From the NCBI GenBank assembly GCA_021820025.1, contig JAKAEF010000056.1, positions 1 through 6,800 on the forward strand: a DNA stretch of 6,800 bases, given 5' to 3'. This document shows, one piece after another, positions 1-5,249 of this stretch. This stretch comes from a bacterium. Lineage in GTDB: Bacteria; Patescibacteriota; Microgenomatia; Levybacterales; UBA12049. The position numbers and the translations under genes are program-made. Each line of letters begins with the position of its first letter. Positions within the stretch are counted from its first letter, which is position 1. The notes under the pieces are model-generated. The model had not been told where the DNA came from. It made no database searches and was given only the letters and a program-made list of their open reading frames with translations.

Positions 1-1
1 T

Positions 2-285
2 TTGCCATACCCAACATCCAGTTGCCAGCAATCTACTTATCAAAGTAATTCTTCTAATATCTCAAATACTGTGACCGAATCAGTAAACACTGGTAACAAT
101 CAAATATCAGCAAATACAGGTGCAAGTACACAAGTTGTTACAGGAAATGTTTCTCAAACGTACAAATAGAAAATAAAACAAATATAAATGAAATACTTCA
201 AAATATGTCTCATATGGAGAATGTAATGCAAGCTCAAATTATCCATAATGGAGCGTTCTCAAATAATGCAATATTCTCCTACTAG
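2..285 (+). pseudogene. 3' end of a Thr/Ser/Asn-rich, probably secreted protein with a probable frameshift
   Basis: The gene enters from the left edge; its start is outside the window. Frame 2 reads 2-169 and gives a low-complexity stretch rich in Asn, Thr, Ser, Gly and Val, with pieces such as VNTGNNQISANTG and VVTGNVSQT, ending at TAG 167-169. From base 160 the next frame continues the same composition without a break (VQIENKTNINEILQN) and stays open to TAG at 283-285. Joining them needs one extra base near 155-160. Alternating 'NTG' and 'TGN' pieces are common in long surface or secreted proteins of Patescibacteria, which is family-level recollection. That the two frames were one gene is inference; the alternative is a protein that simply ends at 169. 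The 283-285 stop shares the palindrome CTAG with the stop of the opposing gene, which suits a true gene end there. Confidence 0.45.
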
Positions 286-548
286 ATCTTCTTAATAATT
301 TTCCAAAGCAGAGGATTTATAACTAATTGCAATAAAAAAATTGTTATCATATTTCGAATAAGTCCTCCCGGAGTGAGTAATATAAACAAAAAACTGAGGA
401 TATAAAGAATTGGTAAGATGGATCGAATATATTCATCTTTAAGGAAGTTTGGAAGAAGCTTATATATATTGGTTTTGGAGTTTTTTAAACTTCTCATACA
501 TAAAAAAATTATTATATTTATAGCAATGCTTACAATAAATAACCCCAT
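282..548 (-). CDS. small three-helix membrane protein, unknown function
   Basis: This is an 88-residue protein I do not recognise. Three hydrophobic segments are visible, at about residues 2-18, 43-59 and 63-84, separated by a basic/polar loop (about 19-42, rich in Lys and Asn). The C-terminus is basic (KIIKKI), so it is probably an inner-membrane protein. There are no cysteine pairs, catalytic motifs or signal-peptidase site. The ATG at 546-548 is supported by an extended -10-like element, TGCTATTCT, ending exactly six bases upstream. The same spacing occurs before several well-identified genes in the window, so this is more likely a real gene than a chance AT-rich ORF. It is divergent from the MFS transporter (52 bp between starts) and converges on the gene at the left edge with a four-base overlap at CTAG. 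Confidence 0.55.
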   Translation of the reverse strand: MGLFIVSIAINIIIFLCMRSLKNSKTNIYKLLPNFLKDEYIRSILPILYILSFLFILLTPGGLIRNMITIFLLQLVINPLLWKIIKKI

Positions 549-554
549 ATGCTA

Positions 555-563
555 AGAATAGCA
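555..563 (-). promoter_or_regulatory. extended -10 promoter of the small membrane protein
   Basis: On the minus strand the sequence is TGC-TATTCT, then six bases (TAGCAT), then the ATG at 548-546. TATTCT matches TATAAT at four of six positions and carries the extended-10 TG. No convincing -35 is present. The predicted transcript starts at or beside the start codon. Confidence 0.4.
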
Positions 564-578
564 AAAAATATTGTGCTT

Positions 579-587
579 TGATAGAAT
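579..587 (+). promoter_or_regulatory. extended -10 promoter of the MFS transporter
   Basis: TGA-TAGAAT lies 13 bases before the ATG at 601, predicting a leader of only about 6-7 nt without room for a Shine-Dalgarno. TAGAAT matches the -10 consensus at five of six positions. The element lies downstream of the in-frame TTG at 571, which argues against that upstream start. No good -35 is seen. Confidence 0.4.
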
Positions 588-600
588 AATACAGTTCTTT

Positions 601-1830
601 ATGAATATCCTCCAGTTTTTTACAAAAAAAAGTGCAATTGGATTTATTCTTATTACAACATTTTTAAATTTTCTTGGTTTTAGCATTATTATTCCAGTTC
701 TCCCTTTTTTAGTTGAAAAATATGTTAATACAACTAATCCAAACATTATTGGATTTTATGTTGGTATATTAATGTCTGTGTATGCGCTCTGTCAGTTTTT
801 AGCAGCACCAGGTTTGGGAATACTTAGTGATAGGTTTGGTAGAAGACCAATTCTTCTTGTTAGTTTAGCTGGCTCTGTTGTTGGATATATTTTTCTTGGA
901 ATTGCTGGTTCTTTATGGATGCTTTTCTTAGGAAGAATTATTGATGGATTAACAGGTGGAAATATTAGTACAATTTATGCGTATATTGCAGACATTACAG
1001 AACCAAAACAACGGGGAAGGTTTTATGGTCTTCTAGGTGCAGCCGGAGGAGTTGGATTTATGATTGGCCCTGTTGTGGGAGGATATTTAGGGGCACTTCA
1101 TTTATCAGCCCCATTTTATTTGGCAGCAGCGGTAACATTATTAAATATGGTGTGGGGATATTTTGTTTTACCGGAAAGCTTAAAAACAGAACATAAGTTA
1201 ACAACAATTTCTTTAGTTCATCTAAACCCCTTTAGTCAATTTGAGCATATATTTTCTATAAAAACACTGCGAATTCTTTTTTTCTCTGCATTTTTATTTT
1301 TCTTACCATTAATGGCTTATCAAGCAATTGCAGCAATTTTTATGAAAGATGTTTTATCTTTTGGCCCGGCAGGTATTGGAACTGTACTTTTTGTTGTTGG
1401 AGTTGTTGATATTGTGTCTCAAGGATTCTTGACCCATAAGTTAGTTCCAATATTAGGAGAACTCAAATTAACTGTTCTTGGATTATTTATAATTGGTATT
1501 GGATATGCGTTAGTTGCTTCTGTTGCTATTATTCCTTCAGTACTCCTTTTATATATTGGAGTTATTATTTTAATAATTGGTGATGGATTATTTGAGCCAT
1601 CCATGAGTGGATTAATTTCTAATGCTGTAGAATCTAGAATGCAGGGAAGAGTACAAGGGGCAAATCAAAGTATGCAGTCTGCGGCCCGAGTTGTAGGTCC
1701 ATTTTACGGTGGGTGGGTGTATCAACTGGGAAAAAGTGTGCCTTTCTTTAGCAATATTATTTTTGTTGTATTAGCAATGATTCCATTATTTTTATTTCAT
1801 TCCCACATTAAAGATCATAATCAATTGTAA
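601..1830 (+). CDS. MFS drug:H+ antiporter, TetA-like (409 aa)
   Basis: This is a twelve-helix major facilitator of the drug:H+ antiporter (DHA1) type, expected to export a small molecule across the cytoplasmic membrane in exchange for protons. Motif A lies at residues 73-84 (GILSDRFGRRPI) in the helix 2-3 loop. A motif-B-like stretch with Arg112 and Asp115 (GRIIDGLTGG) is followed by AYIADIT. Motif C (GFMIGPVVGG) is at 152-161, the antiporter signature. The second half contains a variant of the TetA-type region (QGANQSMQSAARVVGP). Length is normal for TetA/TCR-class proteins. I chose ATG 601, not the in-frame TTG at 571, because a -10 element lies between them and the extra ten residues precede the first helix without resembling the family. 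The gene stands alone: no TetR-type repressor is adjacent, and the 3' end is 1 bp from the convergent gene's stop. The substrate cannot be told; tetracycline resistance should not be assumed. Confidence 0.88.
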   Translation: MNILQFFTKKSAIGFILITTFLNFLGFSIIIPVLPFLVEKYVNTTNPNIIGFYVGILMSVYALCQFLAAPGLGILSDRFGRRPILLVSLAGSVVGYIFLGIAGSLWMLFLGRIIDGLTGGNISTIYAYIADITEPKQRGRFYGLLGAAGGVGFMIGPVVGGYLGALHLSAPFYLAAAVTLLNMVWGYFVLPESLKTEHKLTTISLVHLNPFSQFEHIFSIKTLRILFFSAFLFFLPLMAYQAIAAIFMKDVLSFGPAGIGTVLFVVGVVDIVSQGFLTHKLVPILGELKLTVLGLFIIGIGYALVASVAIIPSVLLLYIGVIILIIGDGLFEPSMSGLISNAVESRMQGRVQGANQSMQSAARVVGPFYGGWVYQLGKSVPFFSNIIFVVLAMIPLFLFHSHIKDHNQL

Positions 1831-1831
1831 A

Positions 1832-2179
1832 TTATTTTCTTGACGGTTTTTTTGTAGAAAATATAAAGCAAATTCCAGACAAAAATATTGGCAAAAACAA
1901 AATTCCTTCGACAAGCGCAATTGTGATTACTGGTAATCTTTGTATCATATTAAATGGATAAAGAATCCCAAGCAATATACTAATTGCCATAAGTAATATG
2001 CCACCAACAAGAGGTTCTTTCCATGCAAGAAGTAATAAAATAACAATTGGGACAAGTTGTATGGCATGAATAATTGCTCCTGATATATGTTCCATAGATT
2101 CACCAATCCAAAAAATTGCCAAAAATCCAATTGGAATGAGCAATAAAAACAAAGCAAGCGCTTTTAAAAGTTTTTTCAT
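1832..2179 (-). CDS. small four-helix membrane protein, unknown function
   Basis: This is a 115-residue hydrophobic protein with a basic N-terminus (MKKLLKAL) and C-terminus (STKKPSRK). There are about four membrane segments: 5-27, 34-52, 56-76 and 82-108. Between them are short loops containing GESMEH (about 25-31) and AWKEPLVGG (about 51-59), a Trp-Lys then Gly-Gly arrangement seen in many small bacterial membrane proteins of unknown role. I do not recognise a characterised family. The frame is open upstream to 2278, overlapping the end of rnhB, but ATG 2179 is preferred: it gives a clean Lys-Lys-hydrophobic start, avoids the overlap and leaves a 40 bp gap after rnhB. An ATG at 2197 is the alternative. 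The gene is the last of the minus-strand block and is likely cotranscribed with rnhB at least in part. Confidence 0.6.
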   Translation of the reverse strand: MKKLLKALALFLLLIPIGFLAIFWIGESMEHISGAIIHAIQLVPIVILLLLAWKEPLVGGILLMAISILLGILYPFNMIQRLPVITIALVEGILFLPIFLSGICFIFSTKKPSRK

Positions 2180-2185
2180 AGATAC

Positions 2186-2191
2186 TATGTA
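2186..2191 (-). promoter_or_regulatory. possible weak -10 before the four-helix membrane protein
   Basis: The minus-strand hexamer TACATA is followed by six bases (GTATCT) and the ATG at 2179, repeating the spacing seen elsewhere in the window. Only three of six positions match TATAAT and the extended-10 TG is absent. A second candidate, TAGAAT, lies about 16 bases from the ATG. Readthrough from rnhB may be enough. Confidence 0.25.
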
Positions 2192-2219
2192 GTACATTCT
2201 AAAAAAAATATCTGTGATC

Positions 2220-2849
2220 TTACGCAAGAAGAGATTTAATTGGAGCAAATGATTTTCTATGAATTTCACAGGGTCCAAATTGCTTTAAAGCATTCTGGTG
2301 ATTTTTTGTTCCATAGCCAACATGTTGTTCGAATAAATAGTTTGGAAATTGTTTGGCATATTTTTTCATAATTCTATCTCTTGTTACTTTTGCAAGTACT
2401 GAGCCGGCAGAAATAGTATAATGATACAGACCCCCATCTAAAATTCGTTGTGAGTTATAGTTATCTAAGGGTTTTGTTCTAGCTCCATCAACAATCACAA
2501 AATCTATCTTTAATGCAAAATTTTTTTCAATTTCTTGTAATGCTTGCATCATCGCTTTTTTAACAGCAAAATCAATCCCCAAAGTATCAATTTCTTTATG
2601 AGAGACAATTCCAACTCCAAATGCTGTTGATTTTTTGCAAATTTCATCAAATGCGTTCTCTCTTTGTATTTTTGTCATTAGTTTACTGTCTCTTACAGTT
2701 GCTACTACTTGGGATTTATCTTTTATAACGACAGCTCCTGCTGTAACAGGTCCTGCCCATGGTCCTTTGCCTGCTTCATCAACTCCTGCAACAATTATAA
2801 ATCCCTTTTCCCAAAGTGTTTGCTCAAGCTTTATAGTGGGTATAATCAT
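2220..2849 (-). CDS. rnhB: ribonuclease HII
   Basis: RNase HII cuts RNA in RNA:DNA hybrids and starts removal of single ribonucleotides misplaced in DNA; it acts in the cytoplasm with a divalent metal. The 209-residue length is typical. The four acidic metal ligands expected of the family are visible: Asp24 and Glu25 in GVDEAGKGPWAGPV, Asp121 in VIVDG, and Asp158 in AKVTRDR. Also present are DSK (54-56), the conserved Tyr179 in GYGTKNH that helps recognise the ribonucleotide, and the C-terminal HRKSFAP. One departure is residue 28: the usual Gly-Arg-Gly loop is Gly-Lys-Gly here, a conservative change more often associated with the RNase HIII relatives. The N-terminus lacks the extra domain of RNase HIII, and the rest is plainly HII. 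The gene starts 20 bp after msrA and has its own extended -10 in that gap. Confidence 0.96.
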   Translation of the reverse strand: MIIPTIKLEQTLWEKGFIIVAGVDEAGKGPWAGPVTAGAVVIKDKSQVVATVRDSKLMTKIQRENAFDEICKKSTAFGVGIVSHKEIDTLGIDFAVKKAMMQALQEIEKNFALKIDFVIVDGARTKPLDNYNSQRILDGGLYHYTISAGSVLAKVTRDRIMKKYAKQFPNYLFEQHVGYGTKNHQNALKQFGPCEIHRKSFAPIKSLLA

Positions 2850-2855
2850 GTAGGT

Positions 2856-2864
2856 ATTGTAGCA
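2856..2864 (-). promoter_or_regulatory. extended -10 promoter of rnhB
   Basis: On the minus strand TGC-TACAAT is followed by six bases (ACCTAC) and the rnhB ATG at 2849-2847. The nine-base element is identical to the one in front of cdd, at the same distance. The -35 region falls in the msrA 3' end and is poor (GAAGAA), so the extended -10 would carry recognition. The predicted mRNA is leaderless. Confidence 0.55.
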
Positions 2865-2869
2865 GAAAA

Positions 2870-3415
2870 CTATTTATATTCTTCCTTAACTAAGTTCCCA
2901 TATTGGTCTAAAAGTTTTTTTATTTTTGGATCAATTACAAAGGTACAATATGGACTGCCGGAGTAATTTTCATAAAAATTTTGATGTTCTTGTTCCGCTT
3001 TATAAAAAGTAGTAAAGGGAACAATTTCTGTCACAATTGCATTTTTGTAGACTTTTGCATCTTCTAATTGTTTTTTAGATTCTTCAGCTAATTTTTTTTG
3101 TGCATCTGAATGATAAAAAATTACCGATCTATATTCCGGACCCATATCTGCACCTTGTTGATTGAGTGTCGTTGGATTATGCATATGCCAAAATACTTCT
3201 AATAGTACTGAATAGGAAAGTACCGAAGGATCAAATTCTATTTGTATTGCTTCTGCATGTCCCGTTGCCCCTGAATGAATTTGTTCATACGTTGGGGCAG
3301 ATCTTTTCCCACCTGAATATCCAGAGGTAACTGAAATAACGCCTTTTAATCGTTTAAAAATTGCTTCTGTACACCAAAAACATCCTCCTGCAAATGTTGC
3401 AAATTCTGTTGGCAT
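2870..3415 (-). CDS. msrA: peptide methionine-(S)-sulfoxide reductase MsrA
   Basis: MsrA reduces the S-epimer of methionine sulfoxide, free or in proteins, back to methionine using thioredoxin-type reductant; it is an oxidative-damage repair enzyme. The 181-residue protein carries the catalytic motif GGCFWC at 10-15, with Cys12 as the nucleophile. It also has TSGYSGG (30-36), the HAEAIQIEFDP block (53-63), MGPEYRSVIFY (91-101) and EQEHQNFYENY (141-151). Cys15 of the CFWC motif and Cys157 in SPYC are candidates for the resolving cysteine; which one serves cannot be read from sequence. No signal peptide, so cytoplasmic. No MsrB partner is in the window. The start lies two bases after the def stop with no promoter of its own, so def and msrA are almost certainly one transcript. 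No Shine-Dalgarno sits at the normal distance; a purine run inside the end of def is too far upstream. Confidence 0.96.
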   Translation of the reverse strand: MPTEFATFAGGCFWCTEAIFKRLKGVISVTSGYSGGKRSAPTYEQIHSGATGHAEAIQIEFDPSVLSYSVLLEVFWHMHNPTTLNQQGADMGPEYRSVIFYHSDAQKKLAEESKKQLEDAKVYKNAIVTEIVPFTTFYKAEQEHQNFYENYSGSPYCTFVIDPKIKKLLDQYGNLVKEEYK

Positions 3416-3417
3416 AT

Positions 3418-3996
3418 TTATTTTATTTCTTTTCCTTTGGTAAGAAGAATATTTGTTTTCATTTGTTTAATATATTCTTTTTCAGTAATAATATCTTTTA
3501 CTGTATCTAATCTGTCTAAAAAAACTTTTCCATCTAAATGATCTAATTCATGTTGAAATATTTTAGCAACAAAACCTGTAAATGTTTTTATAACTTTTTT
3601 CCCTGTTTTGTCTGTATAATCAATTGTTACTGATTCATGTCTTGGAACAAGCCCACGAATACCGGGTATACTTAGACATCCTTCCCATCCTTTAACAATT
3701 GTTTGGGAAGCAAAAATAATTTTTGGATTAATAACAGCAAGCGGAGTCATTTTGGGAGCTTGAGGATAACGGATTGTAGGGGAGGATGCAACAATAAAAA
3801 GACGTACTGATCTCCCAACCTGAGGTGCTGCTATGCCAACTCCATTAACTTTTTTAACGGTAACGATAAGGTCTTTGAGTAATGTTTGGATTTCTTTACT
3901 TTTTATTGATTCAACTTCAATCGCTTCTTTGCGAATAATTGGATTTCCTAATAAACACAGTTCTAAAGCTTTAGCACTAGTTGGTTTCTTAGCCAT
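3418..3996 (-). CDS. def: peptide deformylase
   Basis: Peptide deformylase removes the formyl group from the starting methionine of new proteins, acting at the ribosome with a bound Fe2+ or other divalent metal. The three family motifs are complete: GVGIAAPQVG (52-61), EGCLSIPG (105-112) with metal ligand Cys107, and HELDHLDG (149-156) with ligands His149 and His153 and catalytic Glu150. The length of 192 residues is usual for the bacterial enzyme. An ORF open to 4122 exists, but ATG 3996 is the real start: the extra 42 codons run through the divergent promoter and into cdd, and a TATACT -10 sits seven bases before 3996. A short Lys-rich N-terminus (MAKKPTSAK) precedes the fold. Def heads the unit with msrA and is divergent from cdd across 62 bp. 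Confidence 0.96.
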   Translation of the reverse strand: MAKKPTSAKALELCLLGNPIIRKEAIEVESIKSKEIQTLLKDLIVTVKKVNGVGIAAPQVGRSVRLFIVASSPTIRYPQAPKMTPLAVINPKIIFASQTIVKGWEGCLSIPGIRGLVPRHESVTIDYTDKTGKKVIKTFTGFVAKIFQHELDHLDGKVFLDRLDTVKDIITEKEYIKQMKTNILLTKGKEIK

Positions 3997-4003
3997 CACA
4001 CGT

Positions 4004-4032
4004 AGTATACGCAGCTTCCTAAGTTTGCGCAA
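4004..4032 (-). promoter_or_regulatory. def promoter
   Basis: On the minus strand: TTGCGC (4032-4027), a 17 bp spacer, TATACT (4009-4004), seven bases, then the def ATG at 3996. TATACT matches the -10 consensus at five of six positions and TTGCGC matches the -35 at four of six. The -35 is one half of the palindrome TTTGCGCAAA (4024-4033), whose other half serves cdd. The predicted start of transcription is at or one base before the ATG. Confidence 0.6.
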
Positions 4033-4052
4033 ATGCAAGATCTTGCTACAAT
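4025..4052 (+). promoter_or_regulatory. cdd promoter, sharing its -35 with def
   Basis: TTGCGC (4025-4030), a 16 bp spacer, then TACAAT (4047-4052) with the extended-10 TGC at 4044-4046, then six bases and the cdd ATG at 4059. The -35 overlaps the def -35 on the other strand within TTTGCGCAAA, so RNA polymerase bound for one gene should exclude the other. The predicted transcript is leaderless. Confidence 0.6.
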
Positions 4053-4058
4053 AGATAT

Positions 4059-4499
4059 ATGGTAACAGAAGAGCAAATACGAATGCTTGTTCAAAAGGCG
4101 AAAGAAGCAGAAAAGCGTGCATTTGTACCTAAATCTGGACATGCCTTTGGGGCGTGTGTTCTTTCAGAAGATGGTGAGTTTTATCAGGGCTGCACTGTTG
4201 AATCAATAATTTCAGGATTGGGAACTTGTGCAGAAAGAGCAGCTATTGATCATGCAATTGTACATGGAAAATACGTTTTCTCGGCATTAGCTGTAGTAAA
4301 TGAGTCAATTTGCTATCCATGCGGAGCCTGTTTACAGTATCTTGCCCAATTTTATCAAGTTGCAGAAAAAGAGATGCTTATTATTGTTGCAGATAAAAAA
4401 GGAAAATTTAGGGTACATTCCTTATTTGAACTCTTGCCTCATGCGTATTTTACATCTTCTCAGGTAGGTAAAATGAGGGCATATAGAGGCAAAAAATAG
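4059..4499 (+). CDS. cdd: cytidine deaminase-like zinc enzyme
   Basis: This belongs to the small homotetrameric cytidine deaminase family, which hydrolyses (deoxy)cytidine to (deoxy)uridine in pyrimidine salvage. The zinc site is intact: Cys57 and Glu59 in TCAERAAI (Glu59 is the proton shuttle), then Cys88 and Cys91 in PCGACLQYLAQF. The 146-residue length is close to the usual 130-140. The start is fixed by the promoter, which ends six bases before ATG. Two substrate-side positions are unusual. The family's PYSNFPVGA loop reads PKSGHAFGA (24-32), so the base-stacking Phe is His28. The Asn of GCNVEN is Thr46 (GCTVES), although Glu48, which holds the ribose hydroxyl, remains. Deaminase chemistry is therefore likely, but cytidine may not be the only or true substrate; blasticidin-S-type deaminases are relatives that also depart here. 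The gene is followed by the zinc-ribbon gene on its own promoter. Confidence 0.82.
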   Translation: MVTEEQIRMLVQKAKEAEKRAFVPKSGHAFGACVLSEDGEFYQGCTVESIISGLGTCAERAAIDHAIVHGKYVFSALAVVNESICYPCGACLQYLAQFYQVAEKEMLIIVADKKGKFRVHSLFELLPHAYFTSSQVGKMRAYRGKK

Positions 4500-4523
4500 C
4501 CTCATAGAGTCCTGTAGTATGTA

Positions 4524-4552
4524 TTGACTGGTCTGTTCGTTAGGTGTATAAT
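4524..4552 (+). promoter_or_regulatory. near-consensus sigma70-type promoter of the zinc-ribbon gene
   Basis: TTGACT (4524-4529), exactly 17 bp, TATAAT (4547-4552), six bases (AGGAGT), ATG at 4559. It is the best promoter in the window: five of six at -35 and six of six at -10. Transcription should start at about 4559, the A of ATG. AGGAGT looks like a Shine-Dalgarno but touches the start codon and would lie upstream of the RNA, so it should not act as one. Confidence 0.8.
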
Positions 4553-4558
4553 AGGAGT

Positions 4559-4954
4559 ATGTTTAGTCAGGCCATAACCTATAAGAAACCTTCAAATCCA
4601 TGTGTTAGATGTGGTACTGAACGAGTTGTCTCAAAGCAATGGAAAGAAAAACAAAAAACTCTTGCGGGAACCACAGAAATTGTCTTTTTCCAAACAATTT
4701 GTCCAAATCCAGCTTGCCAGGCATTAGTTGATAAAGCACTTAAGGAAGAAGCTCCAAAGGCACGAAAGCCTTTAACATTTGCACCAAAAGAAATGCAAGC
4801 ACCTGTATCTAAAAAAACAGTTGTAAAAAAGATTGTTAAAACTAAAAAAACAAACAAAAAACAAGCAAAAAAAACCACTAAAAAAATAGTGAAAAAAGTA
4901 GTTAAGAAATCTGTAAAAGCAAAAAAAACCACTAAAAAAGCTAAAAAGAAATAA
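4559..4954 (+). CDS. Cys4 zinc-ribbon protein with lysine-rich tail, unknown function
   Basis: This 131-residue protein has two parts. Residues 1-62 hold four cysteines arranged Cys15-x2-Cys18 (NPCVRCGTERVV) and Cys48-x4-Cys53 (ICPNPACQ), 29 residues apart, which should bind one zinc as a small ribbon. Residues 64-82 are a Pro/Ala linker, and from about 85 to the end the chain is mostly Lys with Thr, Val and Ala (repeats of the KKTTKK and KKIVKK kind), strongly positive and probably unstructured. Such tails bind nucleic acid in histone H1-like bacterial proteins, so a nucleoid- or ribosome-associated role is plausible; that is inference. I recall similar unnamed zinc-ribbon proteins in Patescibacteria. 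ATG 4559 is chosen over an in-frame GTG at 4544, which lies inside the promoter. The strong promoter predicts high expression. Poly-A runs in the tail make the region prone to slippage or sequencing error, but the frame is intact. Confidence 0.75.
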   Translation: MFSQAITYKKPSNPCVRCGTERVVSKQWKEKQKTLAGTTEIVFFQTICPNPACQALVDKALKEEAPKARKPLTFAPKEMQAPVSKKTVVKKIVKTKKTNKKQAKKTTKKIVKKVVKKSVKAKKTTKKAKKK

Positions 4955-4962
4955 ACCTCTTC

Positions 4963-5228
4963 TTACAATACTGTAATAAAATCCTTACGTATATTCTCCA
5001 AATTTTTCATATGCTTGGCTCCATGTTCTTGATAAAAAGATCCAAAATGTCAATGTGCGCACATATTTCTCCATGAGTTAAAAAATAGTTACGAATTAAT
5101 AGTCCAAGGCATTTAAGAATACTACTAGATCCTTTTATGGTTGGTTGATTTAATATTCGAATTGCGAAACTTGCAGTAACCTTCGGAGCGAACAATAATT
5201 AATAATTAGTCTTATTCAGATGATCCAT
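4963..5228 (-). pseudogene. broken small gene of unknown family (premature stop plus frameshift)
   Basis: Read on the minus strand from ATG 5228, the frame gives MDHLNKTNY, a TAA at 5201-5199, then continues in the same frame from LLFAPKVTASF through FLTHGEICAHIDILDLF. At the run of five T's (5038-5034) adding one base gives YQEHGAKHMKNLENIRKDF and then ITVL with a stop at 4965-4963. So the ancestral product was about 88 residues. The 266 bp span is one base short of whole codons, as this predicts. Support for a former gene: the start has the extended -10 TGC-TACATA exactly six bases upstream, as in neighbouring genes, and the 3' end lies 8 bp from the opposing gene's stop. I cannot name the family. 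A shorter reading from TTG 5195 to 5007 (62 aa) is the alternative. One homopolymer sequencing error could explain the frameshift but not the stop. Confidence 0.5.
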
Positions 5229-5234
5229 AATACA

Positions 5235-5243
5235 TATGTAGCA
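5235..5243 (-). promoter_or_regulatory. extended -10 element before the broken gene
   Basis: On the minus strand TGC-TACATA, then six bases (TGTATT), then ATG 5228-5226. The TGCTACA core is the same as before rnhB and cdd. The hexamer matches TATAAT at only three positions, so the promoter may be weak or decayed. It lies directly after the hxlR stop codon. Confidence 0.35.
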
Positions 5244-5249
5244 GATTTT

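Noticed and set aside
571..600. TTG start giving the MFS transporter ten extra residues
   Set aside because: The extended -10 TGATAGAAT (579-587) lies inside that stretch and the family-like sequence begins at ATG 601.
552..746. Minus-strand 64-residue ORF antisense to the start of the MFS gene
   Set aside because: Shadow of a strong coding frame, with no promoter and no protein-like pattern. The same applies to the antisense or alternative-frame ORFs at 1419-1604, 1945-2157, 2635-2966, 3833-4054, 4579-4932 and 5410-5652.
2183..2194. TACTA-TG-TAGTA inverted repeat before the four-helix membrane protein as another HxlR site
   Set aside because: It resembles the TAGTA/TACTA pieces near hxlR but is short, AT-rich and lacks the AGTACT centre; likely chance.
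3997..4122. 42-residue N-terminal extension of peptide deformylase
   Set aside because: It crosses the divergent promoters and overlaps cdd antisense; a -10 lies seven bases before the normal start and 192 aa is the usual length.
4486..4503. Hairpin GAGGC / GCCTC over the cdd stop as a terminator
   Set aside because: Only five base pairs, an eight-base loop and no T tract afterwards; too weak to call.
4544..4558. GTG start for the zinc-ribbon protein
   Set aside because: The codons overlap the perfect TATAAT at 4547-4552, so they should not be transcribed.
4553..4558. AGGAGT as a Shine-Dalgarno for the zinc-ribbon gene
   Set aside because: It touches the start codon, leaving no working spacing, and lies upstream of the predicted transcription start.
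4963..4976. TTACA-ATAC-TGTAA hairpin after the zinc-ribbon gene as a terminator
   Set aside because: Five AT-rich pairs without a T tract on the right strand; it is also the 3' end of the opposing broken gene.
5199..5201. Stop-codon reassignment to explain the in-frame TAA of the broken gene
   Set aside because: The recoding known in some Patescibacteria concerns TGA, not TAA, and all intact genes here end normally at TAA, TAG or TGA.
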